Shown piece after piece: positions 28,199 through 36,836 of a DNA stretch of 64,000 nt (positions within the stretch are counted from its first letter, which is position 1; the number at the start of each line of letters is the position of its first letter). Source of the stretch: Sva-07 sp963717385 (GTDB taxonomy: Bacteria > Actinomycetota > Acidimicrobiia > Acidimicrobiales > Ilumatobacteraceae); assembly GCA_963717385.1 (NCBI GenBank), contig CAVQWE010000005.1:186001-250000 (forward strand), in the 5' to 3' direction. The notes under the pieces are model-generated. The model did no database searches. It saw nothing but the letters and a program-made list of their open reading frames with translations, and had not been told where the DNA came from. The position numbers were made by a program, and so were the translations under genes.

Positions 28199-29587
28199 GC
28201 ATCGAATCGATCCAAGTTGGTCTACGTGTGCAGCGAGTGCGGCACCTCGCATCCGAAGTGGGCGGGGCGCTGCGGCGGCTGCGGCGACTGGAACACCCTG
28301 GTCGAAGACGTCGAAGTCGCCGGTACGGCTGACGCTCCGGTTGCTGCTTCATCGCGTCCCGGCCCCACACGTATCGGCGAGGTCGGCACCGAACACGGCG
28401 AGCCGGTCAGCACGGCGATCGACGAGCTCGACCGCGTCCTGGGCGGGGGCCTCGTCGCCGGGTCGGTCACACTGCTCGGCGGCGAACCGGGCATCGGCAA
28501 GAGCACACTGTTGCTGCAACTGCTCGCAGGGTGGAGCGGACCCACGCTGTACGTCACTGCCGAGGAGAGCGCCCAACAGGTGAAGCGGCGCGCCGAGCGC
28601 CTCGGGGCCACCCGCGACGACCTGTGGCTCCATGCCGAAACATCGCTTCCCCACATCCTCGATGCCATCGAACGCATCCGACCCGAGCTGGTGGTGATCG
28701 ACTCGATCCAAACGGTGTCCGACCCCACGCTGGGCTCGCTGCCGGGCAGCGTCGGCCAAGTCCGTGGCTGCGCCCAACGTCTCGTCAACGAAGCCAAAGA
28801 ACGCGACGTGTCGATCGTGCTCGTCGGCCACGTCACCAAAGAAGGCGGCCTTGCCGGACCACGGGTGCTCGAGCACGTCGTCGACACCGTCTTGCAGTTC
28901 GAAGGCGACCGGCACCATGCGCTCAGGCTGTTGCGCGCATCGAAGCATCGCTTCGGCCCGACCAACGAGCTCGGGCTGTTCGAGATGGCCACCAGCGGCC
29001 TGATCGCCGTGCCGGACGCATCGTCGCTGTTCCTCGCAGACCGGCGGACGGGCGTGCCCGGGTCGGCCGTTGTCCCAACGATGGAGGGTCAGCGGCCGAT
29101 CGTGGTCGAGGTGCAGGCGCTCGCGAGCCCGAGCGTGCCGGGGGTACCACCCCGGCGCAGCGCGATCGGCCTCGAAGGTGCCCGTCTGTCGATGCTGATG
29201 GCGGTGCTGGGCCGCCGTTCGCGGGTGCCGGTTGCCGACCAGGACGTGTACGCCTCCACCGCCGGTGGCGTCAAGCTGAGCGAACCTGGGCTCGATCTCG
29301 GAGTCTGCCTGGCGGTCGTCAGCGCGATCCGCGATCAGCCGCTTCCCGCTGACCTGGCGGTGTTCGGTGAGGTCGGCCTCGGTGGCGAACTCCGCCAGGT
29401 CGGCCAGGCGCAACGACGCCTCATCGAGGCGGGCCGCCTCGGTCTGCGCCGCGTGGTGGTGCCATCGAATTCGCCCCAGTGCGACGTCGACGTCGAGGTG
29501 ATCCGGGCGTCCACGCTGTCCGAGGCCATCGCCGCTGCTGGCCTCGGCGCACACACTGCCCCCAGCGGTCTGCGCTCGGCGATCTGA
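28196..29587 (+). CDS. radA: DNA repair protein RadA
   Basis: RadA is a RecA-like helicase that drives branch migration in recombination. A four-cysteine zinc finger (CSECGTSHPKWAGRCGGCG) opens the protein, then Walker A GGEPGIGKST, and the C-terminal Lon-like domain (GGVKLSEPGLDLGVCLA). The RadA signature KNRFG reads KHRFG here, an Asn-to-His change. ATG 28196 is chosen because the zinc finger starts at the usual distance and the promoter block ends there; 463 residues. Confidence 0.95.
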   Translation: MASNRSKLVYVCSECGTSHPKWAGRCGGCGDWNTLVEDVEVAGTADAPVAASSRPGPTRIGEVGTEHGEPVSTAIDELDRVLGGGLVAGSVTLLGGEPGIGKSTLLLQLLAGWSGPTLYVTAEESAQQVKRRAERLGATRDDLWLHAETSLPHILDAIERIRPELVVIDSIQTVSDPTLGSLPGSVGQVRGCAQRLVNEAKERDVSIVLVGHVTKEGGLAGPRVLEHVVDTVLQFEGDRHHALRLLRASKHRFGPTNELGLFEMATSGLIAVPDASSLFLADRRTGVPGSAVVPTMEGQRPIVVEVQALASPSVPGVPPRRSAIGLEGARLSMLMAVLGRRSRVPVADQDVYASTAGGVKLSEPGLDLGVCLAVVSAIRDQPLPADLAVFGEVGLGGELRQVGQAQRRLIEAGRLGLRRVVVPSNSPQCDVDVEVIRASTLSEAIAAAGLGAHTAPSGLRSAI

Positions 29588-29634
29588 TTTCGGTTCTCGA
29601 CGAGATCACCGAGATGCTCACCTAAGATCAGGCC

Positions 29635-30711
29635 ATGAGTTCCCGATACGGCGGCGTGAACGAGGCGATGCGTGATGCGCTCGCCCGCGTCGCCCCGGGC
29701 AACCCACTCCGTGACGGCATCGACCGTGTGGTGCGCTCGAAGGCTGGGGCGTTGCTCGTGCTGGGCGACGATGCCGATGTGCTCTCGATCTGCTCCGGTG
29801 GGTTCCTGGTCGACGCCCCGTACAGCCCGCAACGCTTGTCGGAACTCGCCAAGATGGATGGTGCCATCATCTTGTCCACCGACGGTGGTCGAATCGCTCG
29901 TGCGAACGTGCACCTCGTTCCCGATCCGTCCGTGCCCACCAGCGAAACCGGCACACGTCACCGCACCGCCGAACGCGTCGCACGATCACTCGACGTACCG
30001 GTCGTGTCCGCGAGCGAGGAAATGGGCGTCATCAACGTCTACGCCGGGGGCGGCAAGCGCCAACTCCAAGAGGTCGGCCATCTCCTCGATCGCGCCAACC
30101 AGGCGCTGCAGACACTCGAGCGGTACAAGGTGCGCCTCGACGATGCAATCACCAACCTCACCGCCGTCGAGGTCGAAGACGTCGTCACACTCCGCGACGT
30201 GCTGGCAGTGGTCCAACGAGGCGAGATGGTCCATCGCATCGCCGAGGAGATCGAGACGATGATCATCGAACTCGGCATCGACGCCCGGCTGCTGCGACTC
30301 CAGCTCGACGAGCTCTACGGCGAGATCGACGACGAACTCGACCTGGTGGTGGCCGACTACCTGCCCGCCGGGCGCACGGTCGCCGAGGCGCTCCAGGCCA
30401 TGTCGCAACTGTCCGACGACGAGGTGTCGAATCTGCGACTCACCGCCGAGGCTCTCTCACCCGGCCGCGACTCCACCGACCTCACCCAGGAGGTCGTGCC
30501 GAAGGGCATGCGTCTGCTCCACCGGGTCAGCCGGCTGCCGTCGTCGACAGCGATCACCGTCGCCAACCATTTCGGTGGGCTGGCCAAGCTGCAGCGGGCC
30601 ACGGTCGACGACTTGATGGTGGTCGACGACGTCGATGAGGCAACCGCCAAGGCGATCCGCGACACCCTCAGCCGCGTCACCGAATCGACGATCCTCGATC
30701 AGTACAGCTGA
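29635..30711 (+). CDS. disA: DNA integrity scanning diadenylate cyclase
   Basis: DisA makes c-di-AMP and scans DNA for branched structures. The DAC domain is at the N-terminus with the DGA motif (KMDGAIIL) and the RHR motif (GTRHRTAERVA). A helical linker and a C-terminal helix-hairpin-helix domain (TVANHFGGLAKLQRATVDD) follow. 358 residues, intact. radA-disA is a conserved pair. A -10-like TAAGAT at 29623-29628, 6 nt before the ATG, suggests a separate leaderless promoter. Confidence 0.95.
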   Translation: MSSRYGGVNEAMRDALARVAPGNPLRDGIDRVVRSKAGALLVLGDDADVLSICSGGFLVDAPYSPQRLSELAKMDGAIILSTDGGRIARANVHLVPDPSVPTSETGTRHRTAERVARSLDVPVVSASEEMGVINVYAGGGKRQLQEVGHLLDRANQALQTLERYKVRLDDAITNLTAVEVEDVVTLRDVLAVVQRGEMVHRIAEEIETMIIELGIDARLLRLQLDELYGEIDDELDLVVADYLPAGRTVAEALQAMSQLSDDEVSNLRLTAEALSPGRDSTDLTQEVVPKGMRLLHRVSRLPSSTAITVANHFGGLAKLQRATVDDLMVVDDVDEATAKAIRDTLSRVTESTILDQYS

Positions 30712-30752
30712 CGACGCCTCGTGGTGTTGCACACCATGAGCGTCGGCGTCAG
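30708..30752. terminator. bidirectional terminator, disA and thiolase
   Basis: Between the convergent stops, GACGC (30713-30717) pairs with GCGTC (30740-30744) and GGTGT (30723-30727) with ACACC (30731-30735), extended by CTGAC/GTCAG at the base. The hairpin fills the whole gap. Confidence 0.55.
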
Positions 30753-31981
30753 ATGCGTTCGATGATCGTGGCGGTGCCCATGCCACCACCGGTGCACATC
30801 GCGACCAAGCCGGTGCGCAGATCGCGCCGTTCGAGTTCGTCGATCAACGTGCCGATCAGCATGGCGCCGGTGGCGCCGATCGGGTGACCCAGCGCAATCG
30901 CACCGCCGTTGACGTTCACCTTCAACGGGTCGGCCCCGGTGTCACGGAAGAAGCGAAGCACCACGGACGCAAACGCCTCGTTGACCTCGAACAGGTCGAT
31001 GTCGTCGACGGTCATGCCAGCTCGGGCAAGGCATTTGTTGGCTGCCGGGCCGGGCGCAGTGAGCATGATCAGCGGCTCATCGGCAGCGACCGCCGACATC
31101 ACGATGCGCGCCCGTGGCGTGAGCCCATGCGCCTTGGCGTACTCGGGCGATGACACCAACACTGCGCCGGCACCGTCGACCACACCCGAGCTGTTGCCAG
31201 CGTGATGGACGTTGTGGAGCTCGACACCCGGATACTTCTGCGCCATGAGTTCGGCCATCGTGAGCTCGCTCTGCTCGAACTTGAAGTCACCGAACTTGAT
31301 GAAGCTCGGGTGCAGTGCCGCCAATCCCTCGGCGGTGGTCTCCGGCCGCGGGTATTCGTCGTGGTCGAGCGCGACGCTGCCATCGTCGTTGCGGATCGTG
31401 ATCAGGCTGCGGTCGAATCGTCCCTCGGCGATCGCCGCCGCCGCCCGATGCTGGCTCTCGAGGCCGAGGGCATCGACCTCGACACGCGTGTAGCCGTCGA
31501 GGGTCGCGATCAGGTCGGCAGACAGCCCTTGCGGGATCTGCGGGTGCTCGGCCAGGAGGTGTTCGTTGTTGGCGTGGAAGCCGTCGGTGCCGTTGCGTGC
31601 GGGGCGACTCATCGACTCGACGCCGGCGCCGACGACGAGATCCTGGTGCCCGGCTCCCACACCCATCGCTGCGAACGTGACCGCCTGCTGGCCGGAACCA
31701 CAGAAGCGGTTCAGCGTGACGCCGGGAACAGAGACCGGCCAACCGGCATCGAGCACGGCCATCCGGCCGATGTCGTGGGCATGGTCGCCGGCGTGCGAGC
31801 CGTTGCCACACACGACATCGTCGACGTCGGCCGGGTCGAACCCGACGCGGTCACGCAAGCCGTTCAGCACCTGTCCGAGAACGTTCTGCGGGTGCAGGTG
31901 GGCCAGGCTGCCCTTGCCCTGCTTCCCGATGCCACGCGGTGATCGCACCGCGTCGATGATCCATGCTTCGCCGACTGTCAT
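30749..31981 (-). CDS. thiolase (acetyl-CoA C-acyltransferase)
   Basis: A 410-residue thiolase. The nucleophilic cysteine is in TLNRFCGSGQQAV, with the C-terminal active-site motifs GHPIGATGAM and CTGGGMGTA. It condenses or cleaves 3-ketoacyl-CoA. ATG 31981 begins MTVGEAWIIDAVRSPRG. It lies 9 bp after the GH18 gene at the end of the ccr-HAD-GH18-thiolase run on the minus strand. Chain-length preference cannot be read from sequence; a beta-oxidation or PHA/ethylmalonyl role is possible. Confidence 0.9.
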   Translation of the reverse strand: MTVGEAWIIDAVRSPRGIGKQGKGSLAHLHPQNVLGQVLNGLRDRVGFDPADVDDVVCGNGSHAGDHAHDIGRMAVLDAGWPVSVPGVTLNRFCGSGQQAVTFAAMGVGAGHQDLVVGAGVESMSRPARNGTDGFHANNEHLLAEHPQIPQGLSADLIATLDGYTRVEVDALGLESQHRAAAAIAEGRFDRSLITIRNDDGSVALDHDEYPRPETTAEGLAALHPSFIKFGDFKFEQSELTMAELMAQKYPGVELHNVHHAGNSSGVVDGAGAVLVSSPEYAKAHGLTPRARIVMSAVAADEPLIMLTAPGPAANKCLARAGMTVDDIDLFEVNEAFASVVLRFFRDTGADPLKVNVNGGAIALGHPIGATGAMLIGTLIDELERRDLRTGLVAMCTGGGMGTATIIERI

Positions 31982-31990
31982 CTGATCGTT

Positions 31991-33187
31991 CTAGTCCGTC
32001 GTGGCGGGAGCGAACGGGTCGGCCACCGTGGGGAGGATCTGTTCCCACACCGCTTCGTCTTCGAACCCGAGCGCCCAGAGCGACACCCCATCGAGTTGGT
32101 ACTCGCGAGCAAGGTCCATCCGCAGCCGTATGCCATCGCCGTCCACGTAGTGCACACGCCGGGTCTGCACACACGATCCGGTGTCGTCGCCCAATTCGAG
32201 TTCGTAGTCGAAGGTCCACTCGCCGGTCTCGTCGACGGGTGTCGGTTCGGCCGATCGGCGCACGAGCAAGTCGTCGACCGAGCGAGCGGTGACCGATGTC
32301 CGACCTGGCGCATCAGCAGGGCAGGTGCCAACGGTCGAGATCACCCAGTTGCGCCCGTAGGCGGGCAGCCCGAGGACGAGCTTGTCCGGCGACCCGGTTG
32401 CCTCGATCGCTCCGGTGATCGCCGTTTCGACCCAGTCGAGTGGTGCAATCGGGCCCGGGGCACCGACGGAGAAGTCGTAGGTCATCATGCGGATGCGGTC
32501 GACATGGTCGATGATTGCGCCGTAGTCGTACACCCAGAACCCACTGGCACTCGTTCGTCCGGCGTCGTAGACCGGCGGGATGCTGACGACCAAGATGCGA
32601 CCGTCATCGCGAAGTGCGGCGCCGAGCTGCTCGATGAACGCAACCCAGTTCGGTCGCGTCGCTGCCCAGGTGTCGCGTCCGTCGGCGAACGCGAACTGTT
32701 CGTAGTCGATGTCGATGCCGTCGTAGTCGCCGTCGGCGGCGAATCGTCGAATCGCCTCGACGTGGCGGGCGCGCGTTGCCGGGTCGGCGAGGATCGCTGC
32801 CATCTCACCGGCTGGCAGCAGGTCGACGATCGAGGGCACCACGTCGGCCCCCGTTCGTCGGAGTGCGTCCACGAACGCGTCGGTTGCCTCGACGCTGGCG
32901 TTGGGGTCGATGGCGATCTCGTCGACACCCGCCGCGGTGAACCAGAAGGGCGACACCTCGCGCATCGACCCACCGCGCCGACCGATGTCGGGCAGCGCAT
33001 CGTCGAGCGTCCAATAGGGCACCCACGCATCGAGCGGGATGTCTGGTTTCGGCGGAACCGGTTCCTCATTGGTGGCGACGTACAACCCCACGCCAGCTAC
33101 TGCGACGAGCGCCGCGACCAGCGCAGTCAGCGCAATCGGTCGTCGTGTTCTTCTCTCGTGGCCGTTCGCCGTCGAGCGGCGTGACAT
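31991..33187 (-). CDS. membrane-anchored GH18 glycosidase-like protein
   Basis: About 398 residues. A basic N-terminus and one membrane helix (IALTALVAALVAVAGVGLYV) are followed by a GH18 barrel. The catalytic motif DGIDIDYEQ matches DxxDxDxE. Other barrel parts are PYWTLDD near the start, MMTYDF, and LPAYGRNW, then DGVSLWALGFED at the end. This is the YaaH/spore-peptidoglycan-hydrolase-like group but without LysM repeats. It likely acts on extracellular glycans. ATG 33187 gives the cleanest membrane anchor. It sits oddly between acyl-CoA genes. Confidence 0.8.
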   Translation of the reverse strand: MSRRSTANGHERRTRRPIALTALVAALVAVAGVGLYVATNEEPVPPKPDIPLDAWVPYWTLDDALPDIGRRGGSMREVSPFWFTAAGVDEIAIDPNASVEATDAFVDALRRTGADVVPSIVDLLPAGEMAAILADPATRARHVEAIRRFAADGDYDGIDIDYEQFAFADGRDTWAATRPNWVAFIEQLGAALRDDGRILVVSIPPVYDAGRTSASGFWVYDYGAIIDHVDRIRMMTYDFSVGAPGPIAPLDWVETAITGAIEATGSPDKLVLGLPAYGRNWVISTVGTCPADAPGRTSVTARSVDDLLVRRSAEPTPVDETGEWTFDYELELGDDTGSCVQTRRVHYVDGDGIRLRMDLAREYQLDGVSLWALGFEDEAVWEQILPTVADPFAPATTD

Positions 33188-33195
33188 CGCGGCCG

Positions 33196-33849
33196 TCAGC
33201 TGGCCCGGAGTTCGCGGAGATCTGCGAGTCCGAGACCGGTGAGGGAGTCGACGAGGGTGAGCCCGGGGGCGGCAGCGACGGGGACGACATGGGGGACCCC
33301 CAGCGTCGCACACCCAGCAGCCAGCGCCGAGGCAACCCCGGTGGGTGAGTCCTCGATCGCAACACACTCGACCGGATCGACACCGAGCACGGCGGCAGCG
33401 GCGAGATACGGCTCGGGGTGAGGTTTGCCGTTGCTCACCTCGTCACCGGTCACCGAGGCGGCGAACGACCCGGTCGGGGCAGCGGCGATCAGGGCGTCGG
33501 CGAGGCGGCGCCACGACATCGTGACCAGGACGCACGGAATCTCCGCAGCGACACATTCGGCCAACAGCTCGGGTGCGCCCGGCCGCCACGGAAGTTCGTC
33601 GGCAACTCGTCTGATCACGCCGTCGATGAGCCGTTCGACGAGTTGCACCGGTTCGAGGCGCACACCGCCACGGGTGCGGAGCTCGTGCGCCGAAGCAAGC
33701 AGATCGAAACCGACGAGCGAGTGCGCGTCCGCGTCGGTCCACGTGCCACCGAACTCTGCGACCAGCTCGAATTCTGTTGCGAACCAGTACGGCTCGGTGT
33801 CGACCAGCGTGCCGTCCATGTCCCACAGGACGGCGGCTGGGAAGGTCAT
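33196..33849 (-). CDS. HAD-family hydrolase (beta-phosphoglucomutase-like)
   Basis: A 217-residue HAD phosphatase: motif I LWDMDGTLVDTEPYW, motif II VLVTMSWR, motif III Lys in NGKPHPEPYL and motif IV AIEDSPTGVASALAAG. The cap domain between motifs I and II makes it a beta-PGM-like member. ATG 33849 overlaps the ccr stop (ATGA), so it is translationally coupled to ccr; it may remove a phosphorylated side product, but this is inference. Substrate unknown. Confidence 0.85.
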   Translation of the reverse strand: MTFPAAVLWDMDGTLVDTEPYWFATEFELVAEFGGTWTDADAHSLVGFDLLASAHELRTRGGVRLEPVQLVERLIDGVIRRVADELPWRPGAPELLAECVAAEIPCVLVTMSWRRLADALIAAAPTGSFAASVTGDEVSNGKPHPEPYLAAAAVLGVDPVECVAIEDSPTGVASALAAGCATLGVPHVVPVAAAPGLTLVDSLTGLGLADLRELRAS

Positions 33850-35182
33850 GACCGGAAGACGGTGATCTTGTCTTCGCCGATGCGCTCGCGCTTCTCGGGG
33901 TCGTCGATGCCGAGGCCCTCTTCGGGTGCGAGGCACAGCACGCCGAGCTTGCCGTCGGCCTCGTTGTGGTGCACCGCCAGCGACGCTTCGCCGACCTGAT
34001 CGAGCGTGTAGGTCTTGGTGAGCAGCGGTTGGATGCGACCCTGGTCGAGCAGCTTGTTGGCTGCGTACGACTCGGCGTAGTTGGCGAAGTGCGAGCCGAT
34101 CAGGTTCTTCAGCTTCATCCAGAAGTGGCGGTTGTCGAACTCGACCATGTAGCCCGACGTTGCAGCACAGGTGACGATCGTGCCACCGCGCTTGGCAGCG
34201 AACACCGAGGCGCCCATCGTCGAACGGCCGGGGTGCTCGAACACGATGTCGACGTCCTCGCCGTTGTTGAGTTCGCGGATCTTCTTGCCGAAGCGACGCC
34301 ACTCGGACTCGTCCTGGGTGTTCTCGTCCGACCAGAACTGGTAGTTCTCGGCGCGGCGATCGATCACGGCTTCACAGCCCATCTGCGTTGAGCAGGGCGG
34401 CGCGCTCGGGCGACGACACCACGCCGATCGGCGTGCCGCCACCGTTGAGCACGTATTGCACGGCGTAACCGCCGATGCCGCCGGTGGCACCCCAGATCAG
34501 GACGCTGTCGCCCTGCTTCATCTGTGCACCGTTCTCACTGACGAGCATTCGATACGAGGTCGAGCTGCACAGTGCGTTGACCGCCGACTCTTCCCAGGTC
34601 AGATGCGTCGGCTTCGGCATCAGCTGGTTGGCCTTGACGACAGCGAGGTCGGCGAGTCCGCCGAAGTTGGTCTCGAATCCCCAGATGATCTGGTTGCTGG
34701 CGAGCATCGAGTCGTTGTGAGCGCTCGGGTCCTGATCGTCGACGTAGTTGCAGTGCACGGTCACCCGATCGCCGGGCTTCCAGTTGCGGACCGCCGAACC
34801 CGTGCGGAGCAACGACCGCCGATGCGTCGGAGCCGACCACGTGATACGGCAGGGCGTGGCGCTTGCCCCATTCGTTCTGGCGCCCCATCTTGTCGAGGAA
34901 GCCGAACGTGGGCAGCGGCTCGAAGATCGAGGTCCACACCGTGTTGAAGTTGATGCTCGACGCCATCACGGCGATGTACACCTCGTCGGGGGCGAGTTCG
35001 GGGGTGGCCACCTCGTCGACGTGCAGCGACTTGCGCGGGTCCTTGTCCCAGGATTCGACACCTTCGAACATCGCGGTTTCTTCACGCTTCACGAACGCCG
35101 CCCGGTAGCTCTCGGGGATCGGGAGGTTGGCGATGTCATCGCCGCTGGCGCCGGATTGGATGGCTTCGAGGATCTCCTGCAT
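33846..35182 (-). CDS. ccr: crotonyl-CoA carboxylase/reductase (two one-base frameshifts)
   Basis: Ccr reductively carboxylates crotonyl-CoA to ethylmalonyl-CoA with NADPH. The MDR-type fold shows the family N-terminus (MQEILEAIQSGASGDD), LPYHVVGSDASAVV, WKPGDRVTVHCNYVDDQD, QIIWGFETNFGGLA and the NADPH loop WGATGGIGGYAVQ. Dropping one base at about 34810 and another at about 34383 gives 444 residues, the normal length. It is the key enzyme of the ethylmalonyl-CoA pathway or of extender-unit supply. It is divergent from a thiolase across an 80-bp palindrome. Confidence 0.92.
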
Positions 35183-35233
35183 GGCGCATGACGTTACTGA
35201 CCGGTAATCCGCCCCGACAAAGCGACCCAGCCG

Positions 35234-35314
35234 CCCACCCCAACCCGAAATGTCCCTGGATCGTGACGGTGAGCGTCACGATCCAGGCATTTTTCGGGGG
35301 TTTGGGGGGTGGGG
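35234..35314. promoter_or_regulatory. 80-bp nested palindrome between ccr and phaA
   Basis: The inner arms CCTGGATCGTGACG (35255-35268) and CGTCACGATCCAGG (35274-35287) are perfect, with loop GTGAG. The outer arms (CCCACCCCAACCCGAAATG and the T- and G-rich stretch 35288-35314) also pair imperfectly. ATTTTTC follows the inner stem on the plus strand. It fills the divergent promoter region and ends exactly at the phaA -10-like box TAGCGT (35315-35320). Confidence 0.6.
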
Positions 35315-35326
35315 TAGCGTTCGGGC

Positions 35327-36514
35327 ATGGCTTCTACTGGTTCGTACATCGTCGCTGGCGCTCGCACTCCGATCGGGAAGATGAGCGGTGCGCTCGCATC
35401 GTTCTCTGCTGCCGACCTCGGCGGCTTCGCCATCGCTGCAGCGCTCGAGCGCGCCGGCGTGGCACCCGAGGAGGTCGAGCACGTCATCATGGGCCAGGTG
35501 CTCATGGCCGGCCAGGGCCAGGTGCCCAGCCGCCAGGCGGCCGTCAAGGCCGGAATCCCGATGAGCGTGCCAGCGATCAACATCAACAAGGTGTGCCTGT
35601 CGGGTCTCAACTCGATCTATCTCGCCAACCAGATGATCGCTGCCGGCGAAGCCGACATCGTCGTCGCCGGCGGCATGGAGTCGATGACCAACGCTCCGTA
35701 CCTCGCCGACGGCGCCCGCGGCGGGTTCCGCTACGGCAACACCGAGCTGCGCGACGCGATCATCGCCGACGGCCTGTGGTGCGCATTCGACGCCTGCCTG
35801 ATGGGCCTCGGCACCGACCGCTACACCGGTGACAGCATCACACGCGAACAGCAGGACGAGTTCGCCGCCCGCTCGAACGAGCTCGCCGCCAACGCGATCA
35901 AGGACGGCAAGTTCACCGACGAGATCATCTCGGTCGAGGTGCCCCAGCGCAAGGGCGATCCGATCCTGGTCGAGCACGACGAAGGTGTGCGCCCGGGCAC
36001 CACGGTCGAGTCGCTCGCTGGGATGCGTCCGGCATTCGACAAGGACGGCACGATCACCGCCGCCAACGCATCACAGCTCTCCGACGGCGGCAGCGCCATC
36101 GTGCTGATGAGCAAGGCCGAGGCCGAGCGCCGTGGCGTGACCCCGCTCGGCGAGTTCGTGTCGTACGGCATGGTCGCCGGGCCGGACAGCGCCTCGCTGC
36201 TGCATCAGCCGAGCCGTGCAGTGATGAAGGCCGCCGAGCGCGCCGGCATCGCGGTGGCCGACCTCGACCTGTTCGAGCTCAACGAGGCCTTCGCTGCGGT
36301 CGGCATCGCTTCGACCGCCGAACTCGGCGTCGACCCCGACAAGGTCAACGTCAACGGCGGCGCCATCGCCCTCGGCCACCCGATCGGCATGAGCGGCAAC
36401 CGGTTGGCACTCACGCTGCTGCACGAGCTCAAGCGTCGTGGCGGCGGCATCGGCGCTGCTGCACTGTGCGGCGGTGGCGGCCAGGGCGACGCGGCCATCT
36501 TGCGCACCGTCTGA
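35327..36514 (+). CDS. phaA: acetyl-CoA acetyltransferase
   Basis: A 395-residue biosynthetic thiolase of the PhaA/AtoB type. The nucleophile is in NINKVCLSGLNS, with GHPIGMSGNRLA and CGGGGQGDA at the C-terminus. It makes acetoacetyl-CoA, the first step towards PHA or the ethylmalonyl-CoA pathway, fitting the divergent ccr. A -10-like TAGCGT (35315-35320) lies 6 nt before the ATG, suggesting a leaderless transcript. Intact frame. Confidence 0.92.
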   Translation: MASTGSYIVAGARTPIGKMSGALASFSAADLGGFAIAAALERAGVAPEEVEHVIMGQVLMAGQGQVPSRQAAVKAGIPMSVPAININKVCLSGLNSIYLANQMIAAGEADIVVAGGMESMTNAPYLADGARGGFRYGNTELRDAIIADGLWCAFDACLMGLGTDRYTGDSITREQQDEFAARSNELAANAIKDGKFTDEIISVEVPQRKGDPILVEHDEGVRPGTTVESLAGMRPAFDKDGTITAANASQLSDGGSAIVLMSKAEAERRGVTPLGEFVSYGMVAGPDSASLLHQPSRAVMKAAERAGIAVADLDLFELNEAFAAVGIASTAELGVDPDKVNVNGGAIALGHPIGMSGNRLALTLLHELKRRGGGIGAAALCGGGGQGDAAILRTV

Positions 36515-36610
36515 CCCGACCGAACCCATCGCAGTTCCCGACGCCCTGGGCGTTGCGAGCCAAGCTGCGTTGATTCAGCGCGCCCGCTCACGGTTCACCA
36601 CTTTGGGTGA

Positions 36611-36639
36611 TTGTCAATGCCACTCCGGGTCGATATAGT
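36611..36639 (+). promoter_or_regulatory. intergenic sigma70-type promoter P1
   Basis: TTGTCA (36611-36616), a 17-bp spacer, TATAGT (36634-36639). This is the best sigma70 match noticed in the window and it points away from phaA into a region with no plus-strand gene. The predicted start is near 36646. Confidence 0.55.
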
Positions 36640-36669
36640 GACATCGAGAGCGACTTGTGTTGCGAAACC

Positions 36670-36697
36670 TTGACGGTAACGGCTGCGCTTCTGTAAT
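36670..36697 (+). promoter_or_regulatory. intergenic sigma70-type promoter P2
   Basis: TTGACG (36670-36675), a 16-bp spacer, TGTAAT (36692-36697). The predicted start near 36704 falls at the 5' side of the closing helix of the RNA candidate that follows. Confidence 0.5.
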
Positions 36698-36703
36698 GTG
36701 TTC

Positions 36704-36819
36704 GTAACAACTGATCGGCGAATTGATCTCTGATTCGCCACCCCTCTGGGGCATCATCGACACGAATCGGCCCGTCCGCCCGCTACCGGTTCGTGAAGGT
36801 GGTGCCCCAGTTCAGTTGT
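36704..36819 (+). ncRNA. candidate structured small RNA, three-way junction
   Basis: The phaA-recR gap holds no gene but folds as a junction. P1 is ACAACTGA (36707-36714) with TCAGTTGT (36812-36819). P2 is GGCGAAT/ATTCGCC (36717-36723/36733-36739). P3 has 23 of 25 positions paired (36746-36770 with 36786-36810), with a C-rich 15-nt loop (36771-36785). P3 contains three G-U wobbles that would be A-C mismatches in the opposite transcript, so the plus strand is the better RNA. Two promoter-like sites precede it. It lacks the SRP RNA motif. No family recognised; 6C-type RNA is possible. The rest of the gap (36515-36610) shows nothing. Confidence 0.5.
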
Positions 36820-36836
36820 CGGGCCGAGTTGCCGGC

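Noticed and set aside
36704..36819. SRP (4.5S) RNA, often near dnaX
   Set aside because: The conserved apical GGAA tetraloop and AGCAGC-type internal loop are absent on both strands and the fold is a junction, not a single rod.
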